DNA of 64,000 nt from Sphingomonas sp. GTDB taxonomy: Bacteria > Pseudomonadota > Alphaproteobacteria > Sphingomonadales > Sphingomonadaceae. Positions 1 to 7,974 of this stretch are shown here, piece by piece (position 1 is the first letter of the stretch; each line of letters opens with the position of its first letter). The notes under the pieces were generated by a model. The model saw only the letters and a program-made list of their open reading frames with translations. It did no database searches and was not told the origin of the DNA. Both the position numbers and the translations under genes were made by a program. The stretch covers positions 1 to 64,000 of the forward strand of contig NZ_JAFKMA010000005.1 of the NCBI RefSeq assembly GCF_017304635.1. The letters run 5' to 3'.

Positions 1-66
1 CAATGCGCCGACGGCACGCTGCCAGAATGTCCGCTGATAGAGACGTTATTTGGTGAAGCCGCTTGA
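1..66 (+). CDS. C-terminal end of a probable MerR-family metal-responsive regulator (partial)
   Basis: Only the last 21 codons are in the window, ending at TGA 64-66. The tail reads CADGTLPECPLIETLFGEAA. A cysteine, a short loop and then CPxIxxL at the extreme C-terminus resembles the metal-binding end of MerR-type regulators for Hg, Cd, Pb or Zn. The DNA-binding domain lies outside the window, so the family is an inference from a short tail. It could also be the end of an unrelated protein with a CxnC motif. Confidence 0.4.
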   Translation, partial: QCADGTLPECPLIETLFGEAA

Positions 67-427
67 ACGCTTCGCCTATACGCTTTGCGGACTATGGAGC
101 AACTAAAGCCGACCGCTAAACGCTCCGAATACCCCATCTATAATAGTCGTCCTTGTGTCGGAGCCGCCAGTGTTTTTCCGTTTCGGGGCAACTTTTCCGG
201 GCGGAGCGGCCAACCTGATTCGGTCGCCTGATCCGTTGCTGATGTTTGGCCCAATTGATCAGATGAGCCGTATCGTCAGACCCCTAGGTATGAGCGCAAA
301 TCGACTGTGATCGGAGGGGGATCGAGCCGTCCGCCTCCACAAGCCCAAGGAGGATTCAGCGCACCAGAATGGCGGTGGGCGCGCGCAGAATTGCCGGTCG
401 CCGCTGCTCCGGCGCCTTCGGATCTGC
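67..427. other. Intergenic stretch without a supported gene
   Basis: The 361 bases between the MerR-like end and the NDUFS4-like gene hold only short frames with arginine/proline-rich translations that look like non-coding GC-rich DNA. I see no repeat, RNA gene or convincing promoter. Confidence 0.5.
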
Positions 428-772
428 TTAGTTCACGACATAGGTTAGACCCTGGCGTCGGGCGTAGGCGACCGCGGATTCGAGGGTCGGAAACCGGAGT
501 TCGACCTGCGTCAGCGGATCGTCACCACCCGTCCAACCCATCAAAGGCTCGATGAAGGGTGGGGTTTGCCGTTCGAAGCGGAGAATCCAATGCTTCGTGC
601 GCGCCTTGCCCGAGGTCATGACCGAGCGCGAGGGGCGAAAGATCCGAGCGACGGCATCGGGAGGAAACACCGAGTCCGGGTTGTGCGCACGCGGCGCGCG
701 GCGGCCGAGGTCGGTGCGACTTGTCTCGGACAGGGGCTGCGCGGGTTCTATTTCTTTCCAGACATAGCTCAT
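428..772 (-). CDS. NDUFS4-like (ETC complex I conserved region) protein
   Basis: The protein has 114 residues. The central and C-terminal part (about 40-114) matches the conserved region of the NDUFS4 accessory subunit of NADH:ubiquinone oxidoreductase: an ARIFRPSRSVMTSGKA start, then IEPLMGWTGGDDPL and a final FPTLESAVAYARRQGL. The genuine alphaproteobacterial subunit is of similar size and is normally a chromosomal housekeeping gene. Here it lies on a mobile element, 78 bp downstream of and on the same strand as Hsp20, and is probably co-transcribed with it. I infer a stress-related paralogue rather than the core complex I subunit. The first 35 residues are poorly conserved and the start is not certain. 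Confidence 0.75.
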   Translation of the reverse strand: MSYVWKEIEPAQPLSETSRTDLGRRAPRAHNPDSVFPPDAVARIFRPSRSVMTSGKARTKHWILRFERQTPPFIEPLMGWTGGDDPLTQVELRFPTLESAVAYARRQGLTYVVN

Positions 773-850
773 GACCTGTCCCTCCCGCGTACGGCAAAGG
801 AAAGGCCGGGGGCGACGACCCGGCTGGGTCTGCCCCTGGCCTCGTCAGGC

Positions 851-1357
851 TTACTGCGCCTGGGCGCCGCCGTTGATGGCGATGCGCTTGGCTTTGGACT
901 GGGCCTTTTCGGACTTCGGCAGGGTGATGGTCAGCACGCCGTTCTTGAAGTCGGCAGCGACCTTTTCCTCCTCGACGTCGAAGCCGAGCCCGATGCGGCG
1001 CTCGAAGCGGCCATAGATCCGCTCGCTGAACTGCCGCGCCGCGTCTTCGGTGTGTGAGCGCTTTTCGCCGCGGAGCGTCAGGACGCCGTCCTCGATGAGG
1101 ACCTCGACGTCCTTCTCCTCCAGGCCGGGGAGTTCTGCGGCGATACGCACGTCCTTCTCGGTCTCGGTCACCTCGACGCTTGGCCACGCCGGGGTGCGGC
1201 CGAAAAGACCGGGCGCGCCGAAGTCGCGGAAGGCCTCATCGAACAGGCGGTTCATGTCGCGATGGAGCGACAGGAACGGGCTCGGAGTCCCGCTCCGATA
1301 GGGGGTCGGGGTCTGATCGGTTTCCCGACCCCAGGGGATCAGATCACGCACGTTCAT
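851..1357 (-). CDS. hsp20: Small heat-shock protein, Hsp20/alpha-crystallin family
   Basis: This is a 168-residue ATP-independent holdase. The N-terminal arm MNVRDLIPW is typical of bacterial class A/C sHSPs. The alpha-crystallin domain spans about residues 45-148 (WPSVEVTETEKDVRI, ELPGLEEKDVEV, NGVLTITLPK). The C-terminal IAI is the I-x-I motif that docks neighbouring dimers. I chose the ATG at 1357 because GAAAGGA lies 7 nt upstream; an ATG two codons earlier would sit directly on that Shine-Dalgarno sequence. A heat-shock-type promoter candidate lies about 110 nt upstream. Its neighbours are the NDUFS4-like gene downstream and a divergent KaiC-like gene, so the block looks like stress cargo on the element. 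Confidence 0.92.
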   Translation of the reverse strand: MNVRDLIPWGRETDQTPTPYRSGTPSPFLSLHRDMNRLFDEAFRDFGAPGLFGRTPAWPSVEVTETEKDVRIAAELPGLEEKDVEVLIEDGVLTLRGEKRSHTEDAARQFSERIYGRFERRIGLGFDVEEEKVAADFKNGVLTITLPKSEKAQSKAKRIAINGGAQAQ

Positions 1358-1466
1358 CGTCATGTCCTTTCTCAAAGCAACATGGTTGAATGAGGTGCGC
1401 CCGGAGCGCCGGACGCCCCTCGGAGCCGGACCTCAATCGAGCGTCCGGCGCGTCAGAAATTTGGGA

Positions 1467-1487
1467 ATGGGGCGGCCGGAGGTCAAG
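1467..1487 (-). promoter_or_regulatory. Candidate heat-shock (RpoH-type) promoter for hsp20
   Basis: On the minus strand CTTGACC (1481-1487) is followed after a short spacer by CCCCAT (1467-1472). These resemble the -35 CTTGAAA and -10 CCCCAT boxes of RpoH promoters. The spacing (about 9 bp between the cores) is shorter than the usual 11-16 bp, so the call is tentative. The position, about 110 nt before the hsp20 start, fits a long 5' leader. Confidence 0.3.
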
Positions 1488-1733
1488 AACCACACGGTCG
1501 TGGTTGGGCAACTTTTCGATGAAGAAACAGCTTCGTCGGGCTGATCGCGACCTTTGGGCGACGCGCAGTCCCAGACATCTGCAAGATCAGGCAAGCTTGT
1601 TTGAACCAAACCGGCTTTGTTAAGTTACAGGCTGCGATGGAGTCTTGCGCCAAAGGGGCTGGCCTTGTGACGAACTGAGGTCGTGCGACCCGGCCGCGCG
1701 CTCCAAGCGTGTTTGCACCGGGGAGCGTCGACC

Positions 1734-3239
1734 GTGGAAGACCGACCGCAACTGGATAGCTTGGCCGCGAGTGGCATCGCCGGTTTCGATTCTGTCGTGC
1801 ATGGCGGGTTGGCGCGCGAACACATGTACCTGGTCGAGGGCACCCCGGGTTCCGGCAAGACCACGCTCGCGCTGCAGTTCCTCCTAGAAGGCGTCCGGTC
1901 GGGCGAGCGATGCCTCTACATCACGCTGTCGGAAACCGAGCGCGAGCTGCGCGCCACCGCACTCAGCCACAGCCTCGACCTGAATGGCTTGACCATCCTG
2001 GAGGTCGCGCCGCTGGAAGCCGATCCGGAGCAGCAGCAGGGCATCATCCACGCCGCCGAGGTCGAACTCGACCACACCGTCGGTTTGATCATCGACAAGG
2101 TGAAAGCGCTCCGGCCGGACCGCCTGGTCATCGATGCCCTGACCGAATTGCGTCTCCTCGCGCTCGACTCTTTAAGCTACCGCCGCCAGCTGCTGACCTT
2201 GAAGCGTTTCTTCGCGGATCAGCAATGCACCGTCCTGGCGCTCGATGATCTCACCGACAACGCGCAAGGTCTTCAGTTGCACAGCATCGTCCATGGCGTC
2301 GTCACCCTCGAGCAGCGGCGGATGCAATACGGCGTCTTCCGCCGCCGCATGTGCGTCGCCAAGCTGCGCGGTGTCGATTACCGCACCGGCTATCATGACT
2401 ATGCAATCTGCAAGGGCGGTATTTTGGTGTACCCGAGCCTGATCGCGGCCGAGCATCGGACCGAGTTCACGGCAGATGTGCTGCGGAGCGATGTCGGGCC
2501 GCTCGATGAGATGCTCGGCGGAGGGCTTCAACGTGGGACCAGCACGCTCCTGATCGGTCCGTCGGGCGTCGGCAAGTCGTCGCTCGCGCTGCAATACACG
2601 ATGGCGGCGGCGCGCCAGGAGCAGCGGGTGGCGTTCTTCGCTTTCGACGAGAACTACCGCACCGCCGAGGCGCGAGCCGCAGGGCTCGGCATGGAGATCG
2701 AGGCGGCGAGAGAGAGCGGAACGCTTGTCTGGGAGCAGATCAACCCGGTGACGCTGTCACCGGGCGAGTTCGTCGACAAGGTGAAGCGCAACGTCGAGGC
2801 GGGCGCGAAGCTGGTCGTGATCGACAGCCTCAACAGCTATATGGCGTCGATGCCGGAGGAGCAGGCGCTCATCCTGCATATGCACGAGCTGCTGGCGTAT
2901 CTCGGGAATCAAGGGGTGGTCACTATCCTGATCATGGCCCAGCACGGCATGGTCGGCGACGTGGCGGCGCCGATCGATCTCAGCTTCCTCGCCGACGGCA
3001 TCGTCCTGCTGCGTTACTTCGAGGCTGAAGGCGAGGTCCGCAAGGCGATATCAGTCTTGAAGAGCCGCAGCGGCCGGCACGAGACGACGATTCGCGAATA
3101 TCGTCTGATATCTGGCGAGGGCGTCAGCGTCGGTCCGCCGATTCGTTCCTTCCGTGGGGTCCTGTCGGGCGCGCCCAGATTTGTCGGAAGTCCCGAGGCC
3201 CTTCCGGACGCCCGCGATGACGCAAATCCCGGGCGCTGA
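1734..3239 (+). CDS. Two-domain KaiC-like ATPase
   Basis: The 501-residue protein has two RecA-like KaiC domains in tandem. Walker A motifs are GTPGSGKT (about residues 36-43) and GPSGVGKS (275-282). Each is followed by the KaiC-type acidic pattern (ITLSETERE; FAFDENYRT) and a Walker B-like VIDALTEL or VIDSLNSY. KaiC homologues outside cyanobacteria usually act with histidine kinases in stress signalling rather than in a clock. I chose GTG 1734 because GGGAG lies 8 nt upstream; a GTG 17 codons earlier adds only a non-conserved extension. The 3' end overlaps the hybrid kinase gene by 23 nt, so the two are translationally coupled and probably form one signalling unit. Confidence 0.88.
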   Translation: MEDRPQLDSLAASGIAGFDSVVHGGLAREHMYLVEGTPGSGKTTLALQFLLEGVRSGERCLYITLSETERELRATALSHSLDLNGLTILEVAPLEADPEQQQGIIHAAEVELDHTVGLIIDKVKALRPDRLVIDALTELRLLALDSLSYRRQLLTLKRFFADQQCTVLALDDLTDNAQGLQLHSIVHGVVTLEQRRMQYGVFRRRMCVAKLRGVDYRTGYHDYAICKGGILVYPSLIAAEHRTEFTADVLRSDVGPLDEMLGGGLQRGTSTLLIGPSGVGKSSLALQYTMAAARQEQRVAFFAFDENYRTAEARAAGLGMEIEAARESGTLVWEQINPVTLSPGEFVDKVKRNVEAGAKLVVIDSLNSYMASMPEEQALILHMHELLAYLGNQGVVTILIMAQHGMVGDVAAPIDLSFLADGIVLLRYFEAEGEVRKAISVLKSRSGRHETTIREYRLISGEGVSVGPPIRSFRGVLSGAPRFVGSPEALPDARDDANPGR

Positions 3240-4968
3240 AGAACGTGACGAGCGCGTGCTGATCCTGGCGCCGTCGCGTCGGGACGGTCCCACGGTCGCG
3301 GCGATCTTGGAGCGAGCAGGACTTGCGACCCAGACCGTCGCCACGCTCGCCGATCTATGCCGGGGAGTGGACGAAGGGGCCGGGGCAGTGGTGGTCGTCG
3401 AGGAGGAGGTCTCGCCACCGACCGCGATGTCCATGCTGCAGGCTTGTCTTGCGCGGCAGCCCGCGTGGTCGGAGCCGCCGATCCTGGTGGTGACGGCCAG
3501 TGGCTCGCGCGGCAGCGCCGGGTTCGGCCGCGGCAGTGAACACTTCGCAGGCTTCGGCAATCTGGTGCTGCTGGAGCGGCCGCTTCGCTCTGCAACGCTG
3601 GTCAGCACCCTGCATTCGGCGCTCCGGGCGCGACGGCGGCAATATCAGGTGCGCGACCATTTGCGCGAGCGGGAGCGTGTCGAGGCGCGGTTGCGGGCGC
3701 AGGAGCAGGAATTGCGCGGCCTCAACGAAACGCTCGAAGAGCGCGTTCGCGAACGCACCGTGGAGCTGGAAGAGGCGAACCGCAGGCTGGCGGCGGAAAT
3801 GGAGCAGCGGCAGGAGGCCGAGCGGGCGCTCCGGCAGGCGCAGAAGATGGAGGCGATCGGCCAGCTCACGGGCGGCGTCGCCCATGACTTCAACAATCTT
3901 CTGATGGTGGTCTCTGGCGGGCTGGACATGTTGGGGCGGGCTCCCGACCCGGAGCGCCGCGAGCGGATTGTCTCCGGCATGCGCCAGGCCGTCACGCGCG
4001 GCGCGTCGTTGACGCGCCAGATGCTTGCCTTCTCGCGACGCATGTCGTTGGCGCCCGAGGCGATCGACTTGCGTGCTCGCTTCGATGACATGCGCATCCT
4101 GATGGCAGGGGCTCTGCGCGAGGATATCGCGCTCGAGATCGAGCTTGCGGAAGACCTCTGGCCGGTGATGGCGGACCAGACGCAGCTCGAGCTTGCCATC
4201 CTCAACACGGTCGTCAACGCGCGGGATGCCATGTCGCAGGGCGGGACCGTGACGATCTTCGCTGGCAATGCGCGACTGGACGGCCGTGGCGAAAGTCGTC
4301 TGGCCGGCGAATTCGTGCGGATCGAAGTTCGTGACACCGGCATCGGAATAGCACCTGACATCTTGGATCGGATCTTCGATCCCTTCTTCACGACCAAAGA
4401 GGTCGGGAGCGGCACCGGGCTCGGCCTCAGCCAGGTCTACGGCTTCGCCAAGCAGTCGGGGGGACATGTGAAGGTGCGGAGCCGTCTCTGGGAGGGGACG
4501 AGGATCATCCTACACCTGCCGCGCGCCAGCAGCCTTCCGCTCGCGGCGGCTGTCGAGGCGAGTGCACCCGCAATACAGGTACCAGGCCCGAAGGGCGAGC
4601 GCCGGATTCTCCTAGTTGAAGACAATGACGAGGTCGCGGAGCTGGCCGGCCAGATGCTGGAGGGGCTCGGCTTCACGGTTCGCCGGGCGGAGAGCGCGCC
4701 GTCCGCGCTCGCGCAACTGGAGAACGGCCACGCCGCCGATCTGGTGTTCTCCGACGTGGTGATGCCGGGCGGCATGAGCGGCATTGAACTCGCCCGCGAA
4801 CTCGCGCGCCGCCGTCCGGGCCTGCCCGTCGTGCTCACGAGCGGGTTTAGCGACGGCCAGCGGGATGGCGACGCAGAGGGCCTGAGATTGTTGCGGAAGC
4901 CCTATCGGCTCGACGAGCTGGAGGCGGCACTCGCGGCTGCCTTTGGAGCGCATCTCCCTTCCAGCTGA
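3217..4968 (+). CDS. Hybrid sensor histidine kinase with C-terminal receiver, partner of the KaiC-like ATPase
   Basis: The product has 583 residues. An N-terminal receiver-like domain (about 10-130) lacks a clear phospho-acceptor. A coiled coil rich in Glu/Arg (about 145-210) leads into HisKA with the phosphorylatable His in GGVAHDFNN (H223). The HATPase has its N box at NTVVNARDA and G boxes at DTGIGI and GTGLGLSQVYGF. A C-terminal receiver carries Asp513 in LVFSDVVMPG. There are no transmembrane segments, so it is cytosolic. ATG 3217 lies inside the end of the KaiC-like gene. This KaiC/kinase gene pair recurs in alphaproteobacteria, and I infer that the ATPase modulates the kinase. A bidirectional hairpin terminator follows. 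Confidence 0.9.
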   Translation: MTQIPGAEERDERVLILAPSRRDGPTVAAILERAGLATQTVATLADLCRGVDEGAGAVVVVEEEVSPPTAMSMLQACLARQPAWSEPPILVVTASGSRGSAGFGRGSEHFAGFGNLVLLERPLRSATLVSTLHSALRARRRQYQVRDHLRERERVEARLRAQEQELRGLNETLEERVRERTVELEEANRRLAAEMEQRQEAERALRQAQKMEAIGQLTGGVAHDFNNLLMVVSGGLDMLGRAPDPERRERIVSGMRQAVTRGASLTRQMLAFSRRMSLAPEAIDLRARFDDMRILMAGALREDIALEIELAEDLWPVMADQTQLELAILNTVVNARDAMSQGGTVTIFAGNARLDGRGESRLAGEFVRIEVRDTGIGIAPDILDRIFDPFFTTKEVGSGTGLGLSQVYGFAKQSGGHVKVRSRLWEGTRIILHLPRASSLPLAAAVEASAPAIQVPGPKGERRILLVEDNDEVAELAGQMLEGLGFTVRRAESAPSALAQLENGHAADLVFSDVVMPGGMSGIELARELARRRPGLPVVLTSGFSDGQRDGDAEGLRLLRKPYRLDELEAALAAAFGAHLPSS

Positions 4969-5016
4969 ATCGATGGCCGTACGGCAAAGCCAAAGGTGCC
5001 GGAGAGCTGAAAGATC

Positions 5017-5043
5017 GCCCCGCCCGGTTTTGCCGGGCGGGGC
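5017..5043. terminator. Bidirectional hairpin terminator
   Basis: A perfect 11-bp stem (GCCCCGCCCGG / CCGGGCGGGGC) with a 5-nt loop lies between the convergent histidine kinase and DUF736 genes. Neither side has a strong U-tract. Confidence 0.65.
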
Positions 5044-5056
5044 ATTCGCTGGGGCC

Positions 5057-5383
5057 TCAGTCGCCGTTGCGGCGGCTGGGGCGGGACCAGATGAGGCTGA
5101 AGCCTTCGCCTTCCTCGTCGTCGAAGAGGTTGGCGTAGATCGGAGCGGTGAAGCTCGGATCGTCCAGCTTGAGACCGAGATAGTCGCGGCCCTCGTTGGA
5201 GCGCTTCGACCAGGCGGCGCCGATCTCGGCGCGGCCGACGAAGACCCGGTGGCTGGGGGCGTTCTCGCCGCTGGCGCGGGCTTCGGGGACGATGCGGACG
5301 TTCTTGGTCTGGACGCTGAGGGTGACGATTTCGCCGGTGTACTCGTTCGAGCCGGTCTTCTTGAAGGTGCCGATGGTCGCCAT
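5057..5383 (-). CDS. DUF736 family protein
   Basis: The 108-residue protein starts MATIGTFKKTGSNEYTGEI and continues with the conserved DUF736 body (VRIVPEARASGENAPSHRVF, EIGAAWSKRSNEGRDYL, KLDDPSFTAPIYANL). The family is restricted mostly to alphaproteobacterial plasmids and integrative elements, where it accompanies ParB-like, Toprim and DUF932 genes. Its biochemical role is unknown. The start at 5383 has GGAGACTT upstream; a longer in-frame extension to 5647 is not conserved. It supports the mobile-element reading of this region. Confidence 0.9.
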   Translation of the reverse strand: MATIGTFKKTGSNEYTGEIVTLSVQTKNVRIVPEARASGENAPSHRVFVGRAEIGAAWSKRSNEGRDYLGLKLDDPSFTAPIYANLFDDEEGEGFSLIWSRPSRRNGD

Positions 5384-5953
5384 GGGAAGTCTCCTTTGGA
5401 TTTGCCTGTCGAGCCCGCACCATTGCGGCCTCGATGGTGATCGCCCGGCCGGAGGCAATCGACGGCGCACCCGCAGGGCTTCAGACAGCAAAGGAGGGAC
5501 TTTCTTGGTGCGCGAGGAATGACGGCGCAGCCGGCAGGGGAAGAAAGTCTTGACGGCGCTGTTGCGCCTTAGGCGATTGAGGCGAAGCCGTCCTTCGGCC
5601 AGATACACCCATCGAAGAGGCCGTGTCGGTGCGCTCGCAACAGGCAATGGGTCAACGGAGACCTAGCGATCTGTCGCCGCCCGCAAAGCCCGGCTCCGGA
5701 CAGATGGCGATCGTCATCAACTTGGCGTGCGTACGACGCTCGCGCGGTCCCCGAAGCCCGCTTCTGGGCGGGGACGCTGCTGCTCGCGTCTTCATCAATG
5801 CGTGCGTCCGCGCCGACCCCGTCGCAAGCCCTCGAACGGCGCGGCTCTCGGCTGGACTGGACGCTTCGAGCCACCCGCTCCCCGACCGTCCTCTGGTCGA
5901 GGAGGTGCGCTGAACCAGGGTCTGGTCCCGCCGCTGCATCCCTCAGATGGGTA
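5384..5953. other. 570-bp stretch without a supported gene
   Basis: Short overlapping frames on both strands give Arg/Ser/Pro-rich translations without recognisable domains or good ribosome binding sites. The part next to 5383 presumably holds the DUF736 promoter. I see nothing else I can support. Confidence 0.4.
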
Positions 5954-6388
5954 TTACGCCCCCGCGAGCCTCTCGCCCGACTGGGCGGGAGCTGCGGCAG
6001 CGATCCGGACCCAGGCCGTCACGCCGACGGCGACGGCTCCGATTGCGGAGAACAGCATCTGCCAAGTCTCCGAGGGCACCGCGTGTTTCACGATCCCGTG
6101 GACGGCGTGATAGCCGGCCAGCGCCGCAGGCGCTGCAAAGACCAGCCCGACGGCCAGCCGCAGCCAAGCCGGGCGGGTGATGGTGAAGAGGAATTGGCCG
6201 AGCCCGAGCGTCAGCCCGGCGGTTATGAGGCCGACCAGGATGCCGCCGGGCCAGCCTGCGCCCATCTCATAGGCCCAGCTGCCGGCGACGACGCCGGCAA
6301 ACAGGGGCAGCGCGTAGATGGCGAGGGTGAAGAGCAGCCAGCACAAGATGCCGATGGTTGCGATGCTGAGGAGGATGCCGATAACCAT
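5954..6388 (-). CDS. Integral membrane protein of unknown function
   Basis: The 144-residue protein has four or five hydrophobic helices: about 3-20 and 22-38 at the N-terminus, a Gly-rich pair at 45-72, then about 78-95 and a C-terminal segment at about 118-135. There is no signal-peptidase site. ATG 6388 has GGAGCACC just upstream. I do not recognise a named family. It lies among element-borne small genes and could be a cell-envelope or entry-exclusion-like protein, but nothing in the sequence proves this. Confidence 0.6.
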   Translation of the reverse strand: MVIGILLSIATIGILCWLLFTLAIYALPLFAGVVAGSWAYEMGAGWPGGILVGLITAGLTLGLGQFLFTITRPAWLRLAVGLVFAAPAALAGYHAVHGIVKHAVPSETWQMLFSAIGAVAVGVTAWVRIAAAAPAQSGERLAGA

Positions 6389-6522
6389 GGTGGTGCTCCA
6401 TGCAATAGCCTGCGGGTCGCGCCTTCCACCACCGCCACGGCGCAGATCGAAATATAGCCGAAAGAGAGCAAGCGCGGGAGCGGAAATCCGGCAGGATCTT
6501 CGCTCCGCGGAGCCGATCGTGC

Positions 6523-6690
6523 TTAGAGCGCGAAGGGATCTACTTCGTGGACGATAGCCGCGGCGTCGCCGTCATATTCGTTGGCGGGAACGACGGAGAG
6601 GCTGCCGTCACCGGCCTGGAAGATCACGATGGTGACCATCAGCGTCGTGGCGAGGCTGAAGGCGAAGGCGTGCGCTTGGTTGAGGGACAT
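6523..6690 (-). CDS. Small single-pass membrane protein (55 aa), hypothetical
   Basis: The frame MSLNQAHAFAFSLATTLMVT... has a hydrophobic helix at about residues 8-25 and an acidic tail ending EVDPFAL. The start at 6690 is supported by AGGAG 8 nt upstream; a longer frame to 6807 would run through the leader hairpin. No family was recognised. A long hairpin in the leader (6701-6738) ends 10 nt before the start codon and may control translation. Confidence 0.55.
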   Translation of the reverse strand: MSLNQAHAFAFSLATTLMVTIVIFQAGDGSLSVVPANEYDGDAAAIVHEVDPFAL

Positions 6691-6700
6691 CGTTCCGGCT

Positions 6701-6738
6701 CCTGTCTGGAGGCGGGGGACCATCCCCCGCGTGACAGG
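6701..6738. promoter_or_regulatory. Leader hairpin upstream of the 55-aa membrane protein
   Basis: An inner perfect stem GCGGGGGA/TCCCCCGC (6712-6719 with 6723-6730, 3-nt loop) is enclosed by CCTGTC/GACAGG (6701-6706 with 6733-6738). The structure ends about 10 nt before the start of the 6523-6690 gene and borders its Shine-Dalgarno sequence. It could be an attenuator, a translational control element or a terminator. Confidence 0.45.
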
Positions 6739-6822
6739 CGCCCGATGTGTCCGGGCGAAGGCCGCAATCACCGCGCAGGCGAAGCCGCAGCGGCGGCATG
6801 CGCGCATAGCCGACCCTTTACG

Positions 6823-6865
6823 GGTTGATGGCGTCAGGCCCTCGGCCGGACCAAGGATCAGCGCA
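6823..6865 (+). repeat. 43-bp imperfect direct repeat, copy 1
   Basis: This copy matches 9179-9221 at 38 of 43 positions without gaps. The identical blocks are GGTTGATGGCGTCA and CGGACCAAGGATCAGCGCA. Read in frame, both copies give VDGV..S.GPRISA, so they may be remnants of one coding sequence. Confidence 0.7.
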
Positions 6866-7114
6866 AGGACAAGGGGGCTGGTCCGACGTCTGGACCGGAG
6901 GCTTGGCTGGATTCTCCAGTACGACGCGCCTCGATCTTTATTGGTTGGTCAGGACATAGCCTCGCGGATCGCTGTTCGGCCGGCACCTGCCTCTCGACCC
7001 GTGACGAAGGGCTGCGGTTACCCCCGTCAGAAGCGGAGTTGAGGCTGGGCGCCAACGCCCATGGTCCCGGCCGTGGGCAGGCGGCTTGACGCTCGATATG
7101 CACCGACATACATA

Positions 7115-7128
7115 TGCATCATGATGCA
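7115..7128. promoter_or_regulatory. Palindromic operator candidate over the arsR-type start codon
   Basis: TGCATCATGATGCA is a perfect 14-bp palindrome that includes the first ATG of the ArsR-family gene. ArsR regulators bind short dyads near their own promoters, so autoregulation is a reasonable inference. The palindrome also arises partly from the ATGATG start. Confidence 0.4.
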
Positions 7129-7459
7129 ACAAAGCGTTTTCCAGACATTGGCCGACCCGACGCGGCTTCGTATCGTCGAAGCGCTAGCAGCCGGGGAACA
7201 GGCGGTGGGCGACCTCGTTCGTGCCGTGGACATCGATCAGTCCGGCGTTTCGCGGCACCTGAGAATCCTCGGGGAAGCGGGATTCGTCGTCATGAGGCCC
7301 GATGGGGCAAGGCGCCTCTACTCGCTCCGACCTGAGCCGTTCCATGCGATCGACGACTGGGTTCGAAGCTATCGCAGGCTTTGGGAGGGCCGGCTCGATC
7401 GTTTCGATGCAGCTCTGGCGCGACGGGGGAGCGCGCGGCAATCCGAGGGTGAGAAGTGA
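7121..7459 (+). CDS. ArsR/SmtB-family transcriptional regulator
   Basis: The 112-residue winged-helix protein starts MMQQSVFQTLADPTRLRIVE, the canonical ArsR opening. The recognition helix is in DQSGVSRHLRILGEAG and the wing is VMRPDGARRLYSL. No CxC metal site is visible, so it belongs to the group that controls SRPBCC-type operons rather than to the metal sensors. The next gene starts on its stop codon (TGATG), which makes an arsR-SRPBCC-reductase operon. A longer frame to 7061 lacks conservation. Confidence 0.88.
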   Translation: MMQQSVFQTLADPTRLRIVEALAAGEQAVGDLVRAVDIDQSGVSRHLRILGEAGFVVMRPDGARRLYSLRPEPFHAIDDWVRSYRRLWEGRLDRFDAALARRGSARQSEGEK

Positions 7460-7974
7460 TGGCGCACCGCAGCGAGCGGGCCGCGGGTCCCATCAGGTTC
7501 GAGCGGATCTATGACGCATCGATCGAGGACGTCTGGGCGCTTTGGACCACGAAAGAAGGGCTGGAGGAGTGGTTCGCACCCGAGGGAATGCGCGTCGAGA
7601 TGACGGCCCTTCAGCTGCGGGTCGGCGGCGCCTTTGATTATGTGATGACCGCGGTGGGTGCCGAGCAGGTCGCCTACCTGGCAAACCTCGACATGCGGCA
7701 GACCGCGCGGGTGAGCGGTCGGCTCGTGGAGATAGTGCGCCACCGGCGACTGCGCATCCGCTTCGACATGGACTTCGTCCCCGGCGTCGAGACGTATCCG
7801 TATGACATGCTGGTCGAGATGAGCGTCGAAGCCGGGCGTGTCCGGATGGTCCTTACGGCGGATCGTCATCCGGACCCCGAGATGACAAGCGGCGCAATCC
7901 TTGGATTGACCAGCCAGCTGCAAAAATTCGACCTGGCTATCTCAGCAAGAGCAACAAAGGAGCAACGTCCATAG
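7459..7974 (+). CDS. SRPBCC (AHSA1-type START-like) domain protein
   Basis: The 171-residue protein has the AHSA1 opening IRFERIYDASIEDVWALWT followed by EGLEEWFAPEGMRVE and LRVGGAFDYVM, the front of a helix-grip fold that binds small hydrophobic ligands. ATG 7459 overlaps the upstream stop. ArsR-AHSA1 pairs are very common in proteobacteria and actinobacteria; the ligand is usually unknown. The C-terminus ends in a Lys/Arg-rich tail overlapping the next start by one base. Confidence 0.85.
   Translation: MAHRSERAAGPIRFERIYDASIEDVWALWTTKEGLEEWFAPEGMRVEMTALQLRVGGAFDYVMTAVGAEQVAYLANLDMRQTARVSGRLVEIVRHRRLRIRFDMDFVPGVETYPYDMLVEMSVEAGRVRMVLTADRHPDPEMTSGAILGLTSQLQKFDLAISARATKEQRP

Larger units (their letters stand above)
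6691..7114. other. Intergenic stretch with leader hairpin and one copy of a diverged repeat
   Basis: No convincing gene is present. The stretch holds the hairpin at 6701-6738 and a 43-bp element (6823-6865) that recurs at 9179-9221. The end next to 7115 should hold the promoter of the arsR-type gene. Confidence 0.45.

Noticed and set aside
307-555. An 82-codon plus-strand frame at the left end
   Set aside because: Arg/Pro-rich, overlaps the 3' end of the NDUFS4-like gene and has no ribosome binding site.
1734-4968. A circadian clock operon
   Set aside because: There is no KaiA or KaiB, and KaiC-kinase pairs outside cyanobacteria are associated with stress signalling.
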